The notes beneath the pieces were generated by a model, which was given only the letters and a program-made list of their open reading frames with translations, was not told where the DNA came from and made no database searches. The position numbers and the translations under genes are program-made. DNA of 64,000 nucleotides from Streptomyces aureus (GTDB lineage Bacteria; Actinomycetota; Actinomycetes; Streptomycetales; Streptomycetaceae): contig NZ_JNZD01000003.1 of the NCBI RefSeq assembly GCF_000725495.1, positions 248,001 to 312,000 on the forward strand, read 5' to 3'. Below, piece by piece: positions 27,329-36,370 of the stretch (position 1 is its first letter; every line of letters begins with the position of its first letter).

Positions 27329-28144
27329 TCAGGCGGGTATCGCCCGGTACGGCAGTCCGCTCATCGCCCGTGCCCGGCGGTAGGCCCGCCAGCCCCTGGT
27401 CCGCAGTCCCTCCGCGAACGGTGCCACGGGCGCACCCTCGCCTCCGGTCCAGTGCGCGAACCGGTTCCGGTCGGTGTCGGCCCGGACCATGAGCCGGGCG
27501 AACCGCAGCGGTTCGTCGGTCTCCGAACTGAACGCCGAGTCCGCCCGGATGGCGGCGGCCGAGACCCAGCCGGCCTCCCGGACCACTGCGCGGACACCCC
27601 GGCTGGAATAGCCGTGCGGGTAGGCGAAGGCGTCGACCTGGTGCCCGAGCGCGTCCTCGATGCGCTCCTTGCACCCGGACACCTCCTCCCGCACCGATGC
27701 CCGCGGCAGCGTGTCCAGTTGAGGATGCGTCACGGAGTGCCCGCCGATCTCGACCCCGGCCGAGTCCAGTTCCTTGACGCCGGCCCAGTCGAGCGTGGCC
27801 ACGGACGGGAACGGTCCGCCCCCCGACGGCCGGCCGGCGGCGTCCAGGGCGCCCGTGGTCACGTACAGCGTCGAGGGAAGTCCCCGAGCGGCGAGCTCCG
27901 GAGCCACCGTGGTGGCGAAGTCCGCGTATCCGTCGTCGAAGGTCAGCACCGCCGCCCGCGGGGGCAGGGGAGGGCCTCCGAGCAGCCGGGTGACCAGCTG
28001 TCGCAACGGGACGACGCGCAGTCCGCTGTCGGCGATCAGGTCCAGGTGCTCCGTGAAGGTGCGGGGACTGACCGTGAACGGGGCCAGCCACGACGGGGTA
28101 TCGTCCGACACCGCGTGATAGAGGAAGACGGGTACGACGCTCAT
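27329..28144 (-). CDS. polysaccharide deacetylase (NodB domain, CE4)
   Basis: 271 aa. NodB motif 1 is TFDDGYAD and motif 2 is GGHSVTHPQL, giving the metal-binding Asp and the two His (HSVTH). It ends AFAYPHGYSSRGVRAVVREAGW. Removes N- or O-acetyl groups from a glycan. There is no signal peptide, so it acts inside the cell or on a lipid-linked intermediate. ATG at 28144 overlaps the stop of the GT2 gene. Last gene of a five-gene minus-strand operon. Confidence 0.85.
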   Translation of the reverse strand: MSVVPVFLYHAVSDDTPSWLAPFTVSPRTFTEHLDLIADSGLRVVPLRQLVTRLLGGPPLPPRAAVLTFDDGYADFATTVAPELAARGLPSTLYVTTGALDAAGRPSGGGPFPSVATLDWAGVKELDSAGVEIGGHSVTHPQLDTLPRASVREEVSGCKERIEDALGHQVDAFAYPHGYSSRGVRAVVREAGWVSAAAIRADSAFSSETDEPLRFARLMVRADTDRNRFAHWTGGEGAPVAPFAEGLRTRGWRAYRRARAMSGLPYRAIPA

Positions 28145-29148
28145 GTCCGCACCGCCCTCGTCGGCGTCGCCACCCCGGGGCGGGACCCGGCGGCCGTCTC
28201 GGAACCCAGCGGCCGGATCGAGCCGACGATGTAGCCGGCCACGGTGGCGCCCACGCCCCCGGCCAGCGCCCCGATCCTGCGCAGCGCGCCGGGTCGCCGG
28301 ATCCGGGACACGTTGCGGGCGAGGGCCCGAGAGATCGTCGACCGTACGTAGGCGCGCTCGTTGGCCAGGGCGGGTCCGCGCCCGCAGCGCCGTGCCACCA
28401 GCGCCTTGGACAGCCCCTCGATGTAGCAGCGGTTGCGGAAGTAGGCCCAGCTGGTTCGGGACTCCGGGACCCGGTGCCGTATCTCGGCGGCCGGTTCGTA
28501 CAGCAGGACGGCCTCCGGGTCGCGTGCGGCGAGCCGCAGGCAGAAGTCCGTCTCGTCGCAGCTGGCCACCGGACGGCTGCCGACCCGCCCGAAGGCGTCG
28601 AAGAAGCCGCCGACGGCGATCAGTTCGCTCCTGCGGAAGGACATGTTGGCGCCGATGAAGTTGCGGACCGGAGCGGCGTGCCGGGGCTGCCCCCGGTAGG
28701 AGCAGCCCACCACCCAGTCGAACTCCGGGGGGAACCACACCGGCCTTCCGGTCAGCCACCACGGCCGGACGAACCCGCCGACGCCCACCACACGGGGATC
28801 GCGGTAGGGCGCCAGGAGACGGCCCGTCCAGCCCGTTTCGGCCGTGGCGTCGTCGTCGAGGAAGGCCACCACCTCGGAACGCGACACCGACACCCCCGTG
28901 TTGCGGCCCCCGGACAGCCCCCGGCGCCGCTGGTTGGCCACCACGTGGACGCCGGACAGTTCGCGCTCGGCGCGTTCCAGGAGGTCCTGGTTGTGGTCGA
29001 CCACCAGCACGACCTCGTCGGCGGGCGGGTCCTGGACCAGCACGGACCCGATCGCGGCCCGGGTGTCGTCCCAGCGGTCGAGGGTGTAGGCGCAGATGAC
29101 GACCGCCAGGGTCGGGAGCGTGCGTTCGGCGGAGAGGGCGCTGTTCAT
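28141..29148 (-). CDS. glycosyltransferase family 2
   Basis: 335 aa. GT-A fold: VVICAYTLDRWDD at the start, GGRNTGVSVSR, the metal-binding AFLDDDA (DxD-like) and later CDETDFCLRL. A C-terminal region with hydrophobic stretch GALAGGVGATVAGYIVGSI may contact the membrane. Adds a sugar to a lipid-linked or nascent glycan. ATG at 29148 overlaps the stop of the flippase gene (ATGA). Confidence 0.85.
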   Translation of the reverse strand: MNSALSAERTLPTLAVVICAYTLDRWDDTRAAIGSVLVQDPPADEVVLVVDHNQDLLERAERELSGVHVVANQRRRGLSGGRNTGVSVSRSEVVAFLDDDATAETGWTGRLLAPYRDPRVVGVGGFVRPWWLTGRPVWFPPEFDWVVGCSYRGQPRHAAPVRNFIGANMSFRRSELIAVGGFFDAFGRVGSRPVASCDETDFCLRLAARDPEAVLLYEPAAEIRHRVPESRTSWAYFRNRCYIEGLSKALVARRCGRGPALANERAYVRSTISRALARNVSRIRRPGALRRIGALAGGVGATVAGYIVGSIRPLGSETAAGSRPGVATPTRAVRT

Positions 29149-30494
29149 GATGACCCTTCGGGGACGGGGACGAGCCAGCGGGACCGGGTGACGATCAGGA
29201 AGCCGGCGATCAGGCACTGGGTGACGAGCCAGGCGATGCCCGCGCCCACGACGCCGAAGTGCGGCAGCAGCGCGCGGGTGAGCCCGAGCACCAGGACGCA
29301 CATCACCACCTGCAGCCACACGGCCCAGCGCAGCCGGCGCCGGGCCCGCGCCACGTCGATGGCGACGCTCAGCACCAGGTTCGGCACCGCGGACAGGGCC
29401 AGCAGACGGAGCAGCATGCTTCCCTCGGCCGCGTACGAGGCGCCGAACAGGGAGAGGATCTGCGGGGCCGCGACGACCAGCAGGACCGTGACGCCGCCCA
29501 GCAGCAGACCCGAGTGGCGCAGGACGCGCAGGGAGTGCTCCACGAGCCGTTCGGGCCCGCGCACGGCCTCCGCGAGCAGCGACGTCCCCATGTTGCGGGC
29601 GATCAGATACGGCACGTAGGCGACGTTCCAGGCTACGGAGAAGTAGGCGCTCTGCTCGGCGCCGAGGGTGTTCAGCACGATCAGCGGGACCACGGTGTAC
29701 GCGGCGACGCGGAACAGGGACCCGAACCAGTCGGCGGCGGCGTACCCGAGCATGCGCGGCGGTGGCGGCGCGGCCTTCGTCTCGCGTTCGTGCCGGGGGA
29801 TGCCCCTGCCCATCAGGACGGCGTTGGCCACGACCAGCGACACCACGAGGGCCCCGGCCCAGGACATGAGTATCCCGGAGAAGAGGGTCAGGGCGGCGCC
29901 GAGGCCCAGCAGCAGGATCTTGACGACGGCGAAGATCAGGTTCTCGCCCACGACCCAGCCCGGCATGCGGACCGCGGTGAGCGCGCCGTCCTGCAGCACG
30001 AAGACGGCGTAACCGGCGGTCGCGACCACGAAGCAGACCGCGGTGACCGGTGTCAGCAGGAACTCGAGTTTCGGGGCGACCGTCGGCACCAGGGCGAGGA
30101 ACGCCACGGCCACCAGCACGCTGCAGGACGTGCTCGCGGCGTAGCAGGTGAGGACCAGACGGCGGGCGCGGTGGCCGGAGGTCGGCACGAACCGCACCAG
30201 GAAGTCGTTCAGGTTGAGCTGGCCGATGCCCGTGAGCAGCAGGGACGCGGAGAGCGCCGAATAGCTCAGGCCCACGGTCCGCTCGTCGTACCAGTGGGTC
30301 GCGAAGGTCCAGAAGAAGAAGCCGAGCCCGGCGTTGACGAGGGAACTGACCGCGAGGACGTGTCCCGTGCGCAGGACGGGTTCGCCCGGGAGCGCGGCGG
30401 CGACACCGGCGCGCAGCATGCCCAGGGGCCGTCGTCGCATACCGGCGCCTCCCGCCGCCGAGTCGGTCACCCGACTGGTGTCCAAGCCGCTCAC
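29145..30494 (-). CDS. polysaccharide export flippase (Wzx/MATE-like)
   Basis: 449 aa membrane protein with about 12 hydrophobic segments spread evenly along the chain, typical of oligosaccharide flippases of the MOP superfamily. No catalytic motif. It would turn a lipid-linked glycan to the outer face of the membrane. GTG at 30494 starts 4 bp after the stop of the upstream GT2; a weaker alternative is ATG at residue 19. Its position between two GT2 genes supports the role. Confidence 0.8.
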   Translation of the reverse strand: MSGLDTSRVTDSAAGGAGMRRRPLGMLRAGVAAALPGEPVLRTGHVLAVSSLVNAGLGFFFWTFATHWYDERTVGLSYSALSASLLLTGIGQLNLNDFLVRFVPTSGHRARRLVLTCYAASTSCSVLVAVAFLALVPTVAPKLEFLLTPVTAVCFVVATAGYAVFVLQDGALTAVRMPGWVVGENLIFAVVKILLLGLGAALTLFSGILMSWAGALVVSLVVANAVLMGRGIPRHERETKAAPPPPRMLGYAAADWFGSLFRVAAYTVVPLIVLNTLGAEQSAYFSVAWNVAYVPYLIARNMGTSLLAEAVRGPERLVEHSLRVLRHSGLLLGGVTVLLVVAAPQILSLFGASYAAEGSMLLRLLALSAVPNLVLSVAIDVARARRRLRWAVWLQVVMCVLVLGLTRALLPHFGVVGAGIAWLVTQCLIAGFLIVTRSRWLVPVPEGSS

Positions 30495-30498
30495 CTCG

Positions 30499-31773
30499 TC
30501 AGTGGGATCCGGCGCCGGCGCCGGTGAGGCGTCCGCGGAGATAGCCGCAGGGGCCGTAGACCATCCCGCGCACTTCGAGGAGCGCCAGACGCCGGGACCA
30601 TCCGGCCTCGGGATCGGCGCCCCGGTCGCGTGACCGGGCCACGGCGTACCGGATGCCGCGGGGCAGTCGCCGCAGCAGGGCGGGGAGCCGGCGCGGGTCG
30701 CTGAGCAGCGCGCCGGTGAGATAGGCGCCGAGGCCGGCGCCGTAGCCGAAGGCCTGTGAGGCCACGGCGTCCATGGTGCGGCGATGGCAGTGCCACACGA
30801 TGGCGCCGGGCTGATAGGCGAGCGTGTGCCCGGCGGTCAGGGTCTCGAAGAAGGCCAGCAGGTCGTCCCCGCCCCGGCCGGGGGTGCCGGCACCGGTCGC
30901 CGTGTCGAAGCCGCCCAGGGCGCGCAGCACCTCGGTACGGAACGCCATGTTGGCGCCCGAGCCGAAGCGCCCGGCGGTGAACGGGAACAGCGGGTCGGCC
31001 GGCGGGTCGAAGAGGGACCACGTCCGGGGCACGTACCCCTTCGCGAAGCCGCCCTGCCGTTCGAGGGCGGTCTGGGCCGGGGTCTCCAGTTCGGCGGGCA
31101 CGATCAGTCCGGTGACGCAGCCGATCCGGGGGTCGCGCGCGAACGTGTCGGCCAGTGCCGACAGCCACCCCGGGTCCACGAGCGTGTCGTCGTCGGTGAA
31201 GGCGACGACGGAGCCGCGGGCCCGGGCGAGCCCGACGTTGTGCCCGCGGGCCAGCCCGGCGACGGGTTCGCGGACGTAGCGCACCCGGTCGGGGAACTCC
31301 GCGCGGACCAGGACCTGGGCGGTGTCGTCCGCCGGGGCGTTGTCGACGACGATGATCTCGAAGTCGGTGTAGGTGGAGCGCAGCAGCGAGTGCAGGCAGT
31401 GCCGCAACCGCTCGGGGCGGTCGCGCGTCGCCACGATCACGCTGATGACGGGTGTCTGGCGCAGGGTGCGGGGCCGGGCGGCGTCCGGAGCGGCGGTGCG
31501 GTCCGTGGCCCGGTGGCGGGCGAGCTGTCCGGCCAGCTCCACGCGGGCGGTGTCGGCCAGCGCCCGCCACAGTCCCTCGGGCCCCGAGGCGTCAGCGGCG
31601 CTGACCATGCCCAGGGGACGGCCGTTCAGCCGTACGAGCGCCCTGGCCTGCCCCCGAGGCCGGGCGGGCCCCCTGTCCCCGGGCAGCCGGAACTCGCCCG
31701 GACGGGCCAGGTCGATGTCGACCACCGGCACCGGGGGCCGGACGAGAGGCGGGGGGACGGGGGCGGAGCTCAC
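30499..31773 (-). CDS. glycosyltransferase family 2 with N-terminal extension
   Basis: 424 aa. The first ~110 residues have no motif I know; GT-A domain from VISVIVATRDRPERL (about residue 115), with GLARGHNVGLARA, AFTDDDTLVDPGW and RGGDDLLAFF. The extension resembles those on GTs that act on membrane-bound acceptors. GTG at 31773 overlaps the stop of the DPM1-like gene (GTGA). Confidence 0.85.
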   Translation of the reverse strand: MSSAPVPPPLVRPPVPVVDIDLARPGEFRLPGDRGPARPRGQARALVRLNGRPLGMVSAADASGPEGLWRALADTARVELAGQLARHRATDRTAAPDAARPRTLRQTPVISVIVATRDRPERLRHCLHSLLRSTYTDFEIIVVDNAPADDTAQVLVRAEFPDRVRYVREPVAGLARGHNVGLARARGSVVAFTDDDTLVDPGWLSALADTFARDPRIGCVTGLIVPAELETPAQTALERQGGFAKGYVPRTWSLFDPPADPLFPFTAGRFGSGANMAFRTEVLRALGGFDTATGAGTPGRGGDDLLAFFETLTAGHTLAYQPGAIVWHCHRRTMDAVASQAFGYGAGLGAYLTGALLSDPRRLPALLRRLPRGIRYAVARSRDRGADPEAGWSRRLALLEVRGMVYGPCGYLRGRLTGAGAGSH

Positions 31774-32525
31774 GATGCGCTCCGCTCGGGCCGCCGAGCG
31801 GAGGCCCGGGCGGCACCGGGGCGTTCCGAGAGCAGGGTGCGCAGCACCCGGCGCCCGTCGGAGATGGCGTGCAGGTTCGAGCAGCCGCTGCGCCGGGGCA
31901 GTTCCAGGCTGGGGACCTCGGCGATGCGCAGACCGGAGCGCAGGGCGTGCACGATCATCTCGGCCTCGATCTCGAAGCCGGCGGCGTGCAGGTCCAGCTG
32001 GTCGAGGAAGCTGCGCCGGAAGGCGCAGTAGCCGTAGCAGAGGTCGGTCAGGCAGGCGCCGTACAGCCGGTTCGCCGCGAGCAGGAGCACATGGTTGCCC
32101 ATCTTGCGGATGGGGGTGATGTCGAGCGAGCCGCCGCCCGCGACGAACCTCGAACCCTTGACGAAGTCGTAGCCGTGGTCGAGGAAGTGCACGAAGTGGG
32201 GGATCTCCGCCGGCGACATGCTGCCGTCGGCGTCCATCATCACCACGTAGTCCCCTTTGGCCTCCAGGAAGCCGGTGCGCAGCGCGTTTCCCTTGCCCGG
32301 GCCGTTCTGCCGGACGTTGCGCACGGTCGGCAGGCAGTGCTGGGCCATGGGGACCGTGGCGTCCGTGGAGTCGCCGTCGACGAGGATGACCTCGTCCACG
32401 CACGCCGGGATCTGTTCGAACACCCACGCGATGTTGCGTGCCTCGTTGAGAGCGGGGACGACCAGGCTGACGGTGGCCTGTGCCCCGGCTTCACGCTCGT
32501 TACCGATGACCGGGTCGTTGTACAT
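31770..32525 (-). CDS. GT2 polyprenyl-phosphate glycosyltransferase-like (DPM1 type)
   Basis: 251 aa. SLVVPALNEARNIAWVF, ILVDGDSTDAT, GKGNALRTGF and MMDADGSM are the standard blocks of DPM1/GtrB-like enzymes that load a sugar onto polyprenyl phosphate. No C-terminal membrane helices, as in the soluble type. ATG at 32525 has GGAGA 9 bp before it; ATG at 32531 is also possible. First gene of the operon 32525 to 27329. Its promoter carries copy B of the 25-bp element. Confidence 0.85.
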   Translation of the reverse strand: MYNDPVIGNEREAGAQATVSLVVPALNEARNIAWVFEQIPACVDEVILVDGDSTDATVPMAQHCLPTVRNVRQNGPGKGNALRTGFLEAKGDYVVMMDADGSMSPAEIPHFVHFLDHGYDFVKGSRFVAGGGSLDITPIRKMGNHVLLLAANRLYGACLTDLCYGYCAFRRSFLDQLDLHAAGFEIEAEMIVHALRSGLRIAEVPSLELPRRSGCSNLHAISDGRRVLRTLLSERPGAARASARRPERSAS

Positions 32526-32555
32526 GATCATGCATCTCCGAGTGCTCCCATACGG

Positions 32556-32580
32556 CATATGTTTACGTCGTATATCTACA
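32556..32580 (-). promoter_or_regulatory. 25-bp element, copy B (glycosyltransferase operon promoter)
   Basis: Matches copy A at 22366-22390 in 20 of 25 bases, including TTTACG and TATA--TACA. It sits a similar short distance before the start codon. Confidence 0.6.
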
Positions 32581-32637
32581 CCTTCACCCGATTTGTGAGT
32601 GACGTCAAGCGCCCGGCGGCGGTCTGTGGACGACATG

Positions 32638-32670
32638 GCTCCGCCCCCGCCGGGCGGGCGGGGGCGGAGC
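32638..32670. terminator. strong hairpin between two glycan operons
   Basis: GCTCCGCCCCCGCC (32638-32651) and GGCGGGGGCGGAGC (32657-32670) form a perfect 14-bp stem with a 5-nt loop. It ends the upstream operon (35029 to 32748) before the promoter of the next. Confidence 0.75.
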
Positions 32671-32747
32671 GGGTCTTCGGGGCTGCGGGGCGGTTGTGAG
32701 GCCCTGACGTGGTGCGACGCGGCGTCCCGGCCGGGCCGCGCGGTGCC

Positions 32748-33176
32748 TCACTCCGCGTCGGGCGGCTCGGACCGGCCGGTGCCGGCCGTCGACGGGTCCG
32801 CGTCCGGGGCGGTCTGCGGCTCCCGGTGCCGGTCTCCGCCGGGCCGGGGCAGCAGCGCCAGGACGGACGTGACGGCGGCGAGCACGAGCAGCGCCCGGGT
32901 GACCGTGAACGTGCCGCTCAGGAACAGCGGTTCCACGACGAGCACCGCCGCCGACAGGCTGAGCGTCAGGGCCAGGACGCCGGTCTCCAGGACCGCGGTG
33001 CGGTCCGTGAACCGTCGCCTGCCCGGCCGGGCCCACCGCGAGGCCGCCAGACCGGGGCAGACGAGCAGGAACGCCGTCGTCACGACGGCGCGCAGGACCA
33101 GGGCGTCCGGCAGGAGGGTGACCGCGGCCAGGGCCACCCAGCCGGACAGCGCGAGTCCCCAGCGTGTGGTGGTCAT
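32748..33176 (-). CDS. small membrane protein of unknown function
   Basis: 142 aa with about four hydrophobic segments in the first 110 residues and a polar, charged tail (~30 aa). No family recognised. ATG at 33176, 8 bp after the large membrane protein gene, so both are probably translated from one message and may work as partners. Confidence 0.7.
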   Translation of the reverse strand: MTTTRWGLALSGWVALAAVTLLPDALVLRAVVTTAFLLVCPGLAASRWARPGRRRFTDRTAVLETGVLALTLSLSAAVLVVEPLFLSGTFTVTRALLVLAAVTSVLALLPRPGGDRHREPQTAPDADPSTAGTGRSEPPDAE

Positions 33177-33184
33177 GGCCCGGC

Positions 33185-35029
33185 TCAGCTCTTCGCGCCC
33201 TGGTACCGGTAGACCACCGCGTCCTTGCTGCGGTAGACGGGGACGAAGCCCGGAGTCTTCGCCAGGGCGGCGTCCATGCGCTGCACGGTGCCGCCGGGCA
33301 GGATCCCCCTCTGGTAGAGGTCGGCGGCCTGGGCCCGGCTCAGGATGATGTAGGCGGGCTGCTGCGGGTCGGCCCGCTGGATGAACCCCTCCAGGCCCTT
33401 GACCGGATCCTCCACCAGGCGCCGTCTGTCCTGGAGGTCCTGCTCGTCCATCTGCACCTGTGGGTTCTCGTCGTAGCGCAGGTACAGGCCGGGAACGGCC
33501 GACGTCAGCGAGACGACGGTGGACCCGGGAGGAGCGGTCGCCGCGACGAACCGTCCGGCCGCCACCTCCTCCTGCGTGAAGTAGTTCGCCGATTCCTTGC
33601 CGTAGTAGCCGAACATGAGTCCCCCGAGCAGGGCGAGCATCAGCGGATACGCGGCCAGCACCCCGAGGCGCGGCCGCCGGCCCGGCTCGGGAGCCGGTCG
33701 CGCGCTCCGGCCGAGCAGCAGGGCCGCGATCAGGAGCGAGGCCGCGGGCAGGGCGAAGAGATAGGCGCGGAAGATCATTTCTCCGCCGTAGGCGTTCGCG
33801 GCCAGCAGCGGCACCGGGGCCACGAGGAGCAGGGGCAGGCCGGTGCGGCGGACCCAGGGGCGGGCGAGGAAGGCGACGGCCGCCAGGACGAACACCGCGG
33901 CGGACAGGCCCCTGTCGATCCAGGACACCACGACCTGGCCCGGGGCCGCGGCGCCCAGGGCGGCCAGTCCCGAGACCACGTTGGTGTCGGGCTTCAGCAG
34001 GGAGTTCAGGAAATCGCCCAGGTTCTGCGAGAGGTAGGGGCGGGCGACGGTGGCGTCCCAGATCACGGCCAGCACCACCGTGCCGGCCAGGACGGGCAGG
34101 ACGGTCCGCCGGTTGCGCCGCGGCAGCGAGAGCGCCACCAGCGCGCTGATCAGCATCAGCGGTGTCAGTGGGTGCGAGGAGATAATGACGGCCGCGAGCA
34201 CCATGACCACCACGAAGCGGCCCACCGGCCACCGGCCCGCGCGGGTCTCGCTCGTGCGGTACAGCGCCGAGGTGGGCAACTGCCCCATGACGAGGGCGAT
34301 CACCGTCACGAAGAGCAGGAACGCGAAGGCCTGGGGTGCGAAGTAGTCCTGTCCGACCCAGGAGCACGAGTAGTAGACCCACGCCGCCCCCCAGATCAGC
34401 CGGCGGTCACGCGTCACCGTCCGGTGGAGCAGCAGCAGGGGAGCGAGCAGTACGGCGTTGAAGACGGGCGGGGTCCACGTCGCGTAGCCGAGCGCGGAAT
34501 GCAGGCCGGTGGCCTGGAGGAAGAACGCGTTGAGGTCGAAGAAGCCGGGCCACTGGTTGTAGATGGCGAGCTTGTCCGCGTGGGGCACCTCGCCGTGGTG
34601 GCGGATCACCGCGTCGACGACCGCCACGTGTTTCCACGCCCAGCTGTACCGCAGCGTCGGGTAGAGGAGCGTGGGGGTCGCGTGGATGACCGCGATCAGT
34701 CCGAGGACGTATCCCGCGAACCACCCGCCCGTGGTGCGCCGTTCGGCCAGGGCCAGGCAGAACCCGAGGGCGAGCAGGCCGAGCGCGATCCAGAAGAGCA
34801 CCGGCAGCACCTGCAGCAGGCCGTAGTCGCGCATTCCGGCCAGATCCACATGGCGCAGCGACAGCAGCCACAGGGCGAGGGCCGCGGGAAGGATCAGGCG
34901 GGACGCCCACTGGAGTGCCGTGATCCGGCCGGAGGAGTGCCGCTCCCCGGCAGCGGTACCGGGCCGTCGGGTGACGGCTCCGGTGAGGGACGCCACGCGC
35001 CCGGCGGTCAGCGTCTGGAGCTTGCCCAT
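33185..35029 (-). CDS. polytopic membrane protein, GT-C or polymerase-like
   Basis: 614 aa with about 12 hydrophobic segments and a soluble C-terminal domain of ~110 residues (from about ANYFTQEEVAAGRF). Between early helices lies a loop with HGEVPHADKLAIYNQWPGFFDL, of the kind seen in membrane glycosyltransferases. It may be a GT-C transferase or the polymerase of the polysaccharide; no catalytic residue can be fixed. ATG at 35029 with GGGAGAG before it. First gene of an operon with the small membrane protein. Confidence 0.65.
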   Translation of the reverse strand: MGKLQTLTAGRVASLTGAVTRRPGTAAGERHSSGRITALQWASRLILPAALALWLLSLRHVDLAGMRDYGLLQVLPVLFWIALGLLALGFCLALAERRTTGGWFAGYVLGLIAVIHATPTLLYPTLRYSWAWKHVAVVDAVIRHHGEVPHADKLAIYNQWPGFFDLNAFFLQATGLHSALGYATWTPPVFNAVLLAPLLLLHRTVTRDRRLIWGAAWVYYSCSWVGQDYFAPQAFAFLLFVTVIALVMGQLPTSALYRTSETRAGRWPVGRFVVVMVLAAVIISSHPLTPLMLISALVALSLPRRNRRTVLPVLAGTVVLAVIWDATVARPYLSQNLGDFLNSLLKPDTNVVSGLAALGAAAPGQVVVSWIDRGLSAAVFVLAAVAFLARPWVRRTGLPLLLVAPVPLLAANAYGGEMIFRAYLFALPAASLLIAALLLGRSARPAPEPGRRPRLGVLAAYPLMLALLGGLMFGYYGKESANYFTQEEVAAGRFVAATAPPGSTVVSLTSAVPGLYLRYDENPQVQMDEQDLQDRRRLVEDPVKGLEGFIQRADPQQPAYIILSRAQAADLYQRGILPGGTVQRMDAALAKTPGFVPVYRSKDAVVYRYQGAKS

Positions 35030-35378
35030 GAAGAGCTCTCCCGGAGAACCGGTGCTCCGACGGCGGTCCTCGTGTCGCGGAACGCCGGCTCCCTGAGGCG
35101 GCCGGTCGTCCTGCCGCCACGGCCGACAGGGGCGTTGACTCGACGCATGTGCACCTTCCGGATCCGGCCTGTCGGTCTCCCGACCCGACGTGACGGCCCT
35201 CGGCGACACAGCCGTCGGCACTCCCGTTCGTCGGTCCGCGGCAACGCCGGATGGCGACCAGCAGGAGGTATCAATACTGATTGTGACGGTATTTCCGATT
35301 GCTGCAAGTGGCAGCCCGCGGCGATCACGCGCGGCGCGCGGAGCGGCGGCGCCCGGACGGAGAGCGGTGGAGCGGCGG
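35030..35378. other. divergent gap, 349 bp
   Basis: Separates the membrane-protein operon (left) and the phosphoesterase (right). An AT-richer patch at 35265-35305 contains CAATAC and GTATT half-sites around TGATTGTGACG and is the likely promoter area. No gene seen. Confidence 0.4.
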
Positions 35379-36359
35379 ATGAGAGGCGTACGACGGGGGC
35401 CGGGATCGCCGGTGGTGAGGGGGTTCCTTCGGCTCGGGCCGGGATCCCCGGTGACGAGGAGATCCCTCCGAGCCCGGCCGGGATCCACGGTGGCGAGGAG
35501 GCTCCTGCGAACCGGTCCCGGATCCCCGGTGGCGAGGAGGCTTCTCGCGTGGGCAGCCGTGATGGTGACGCTCCTCGCGGGCGCCGGCTGTGGCGACGCC
35601 GCGGGCCGGACCGGGCTTCCCCGCCCGGACCATATCGTCGTGGTCATCGAGGACGATCAGCCCTACGACGCCGTCATCGGCAACGAGGAAGCCCCCTACC
35701 TCAACCAACTGGCCCGGCGGGGCGCCTCGCTCACGCAGTACTACGCCCTCACGCATCCCAGCCAGCCCAATTACCTGGCGCTCTTCTCGGGTTCCTTCCT
35801 GGGGGTCGACGACGACTCCTGCCCGCACCGGCTCACGTCCCGCAATCTCGGCACCCAACTCCTCCAGTCCGGCCTGACCTTCACGGGCTACGCGCAGAGC
35901 ATGCCGCGCCGGGGTTTCACCGGCTGCGCCGACGGTCCGTACGTACGGCGGCACAACCCCTGGGTCAACTTCGACAACCTGCCCGCCTCCGTGAACCGCC
36001 CCTGGACCGATTTCCCGCACGACTACACCAAGCTGCCCACGGTCGCGTTCGTCGTCCCCGACCTCGAGCACAACATGCACGACGGCGGTGTGCGGCAGGG
36101 GGACACCTGGCTGCGGGACAACCTCGGCGGCTATGCCGACTGGGCGATGACCCACAACAGTCTGCTCGTCGTCACCTGGGACGAGGACGACGGGAAGGGC
36201 CCCAACCACGTCCCCACCGTCCTGGTGGGGCAGCACGTCCGCCCGGGCGACCATGCCCAGCCGAACAACCAGTTCGGGCTCCTGCGCATGCTCCTGGACG
36301 CCTACGGCCTGTCAGCCCTGCACCACAGCGACGACGTGGAACCCGTCGACGTGGGCTGA
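35379..36359 (+). CDS. secreted phosphoesterase (acid phosphatase-like)
   Basis: 326 aa. The mature part starts with HIVVVIEDDQPYDAVIGNEEAPYLN, the metal-binding block of the bacterial phosphoesterase family (acid phosphatase/phospholipase C group). THPSQPNYLALFSGS and VVTWDEDDG follow. A hydrophobic segment (LLAWAAVMVTLLAGAGC) is the signal peptide. Before it, residues 7-58 are four 13-residue repeats encoded by a 39-bp tandem array, an odd Arg-rich leader. GGTGGAG supports ATG 35379; GTG at 35529 would give a normal signal peptide but lacks a ribosome site. Could dephosphorylate a lipid or sugar intermediate of the glycan. Confidence 0.8.
   Translation: MRGVRRGPGSPVVRGFLRLGPGSPVTRRSLRARPGSTVARRLLRTGPGSPVARRLLAWAAVMVTLLAGAGCGDAAGRTGLPRPDHIVVVIEDDQPYDAVIGNEEAPYLNQLARRGASLTQYYALTHPSQPNYLALFSGSFLGVDDDSCPHRLTSRNLGTQLLQSGLTFTGYAQSMPRRGFTGCADGPYVRRHNPWVNFDNLPASVNRPWTDFPHDYTKLPTVAFVVPDLEHNMHDGGVRQGDTWLRDNLGGYADWAMTHNSLLVVTWDEDDGKGPNHVPTVLVGQHVRPGDHAQPNNQFGLLRMLLDAYGLSALHHSDDVEPVDVG
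35397..35552. repeat. four 39-bp tandem units at the start of the phosphoesterase gene
   Basis: Units at 35397, 35436, 35475 and 35514 contain CGGGATCCCCGGTGACGAGG-like cores. As 39 is a multiple of 3, each unit encodes GPGSPV-x-R-x-x-L-R-x. Confidence 0.85.
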
Positions 36360-36370
36360 GCTCCCTGACC

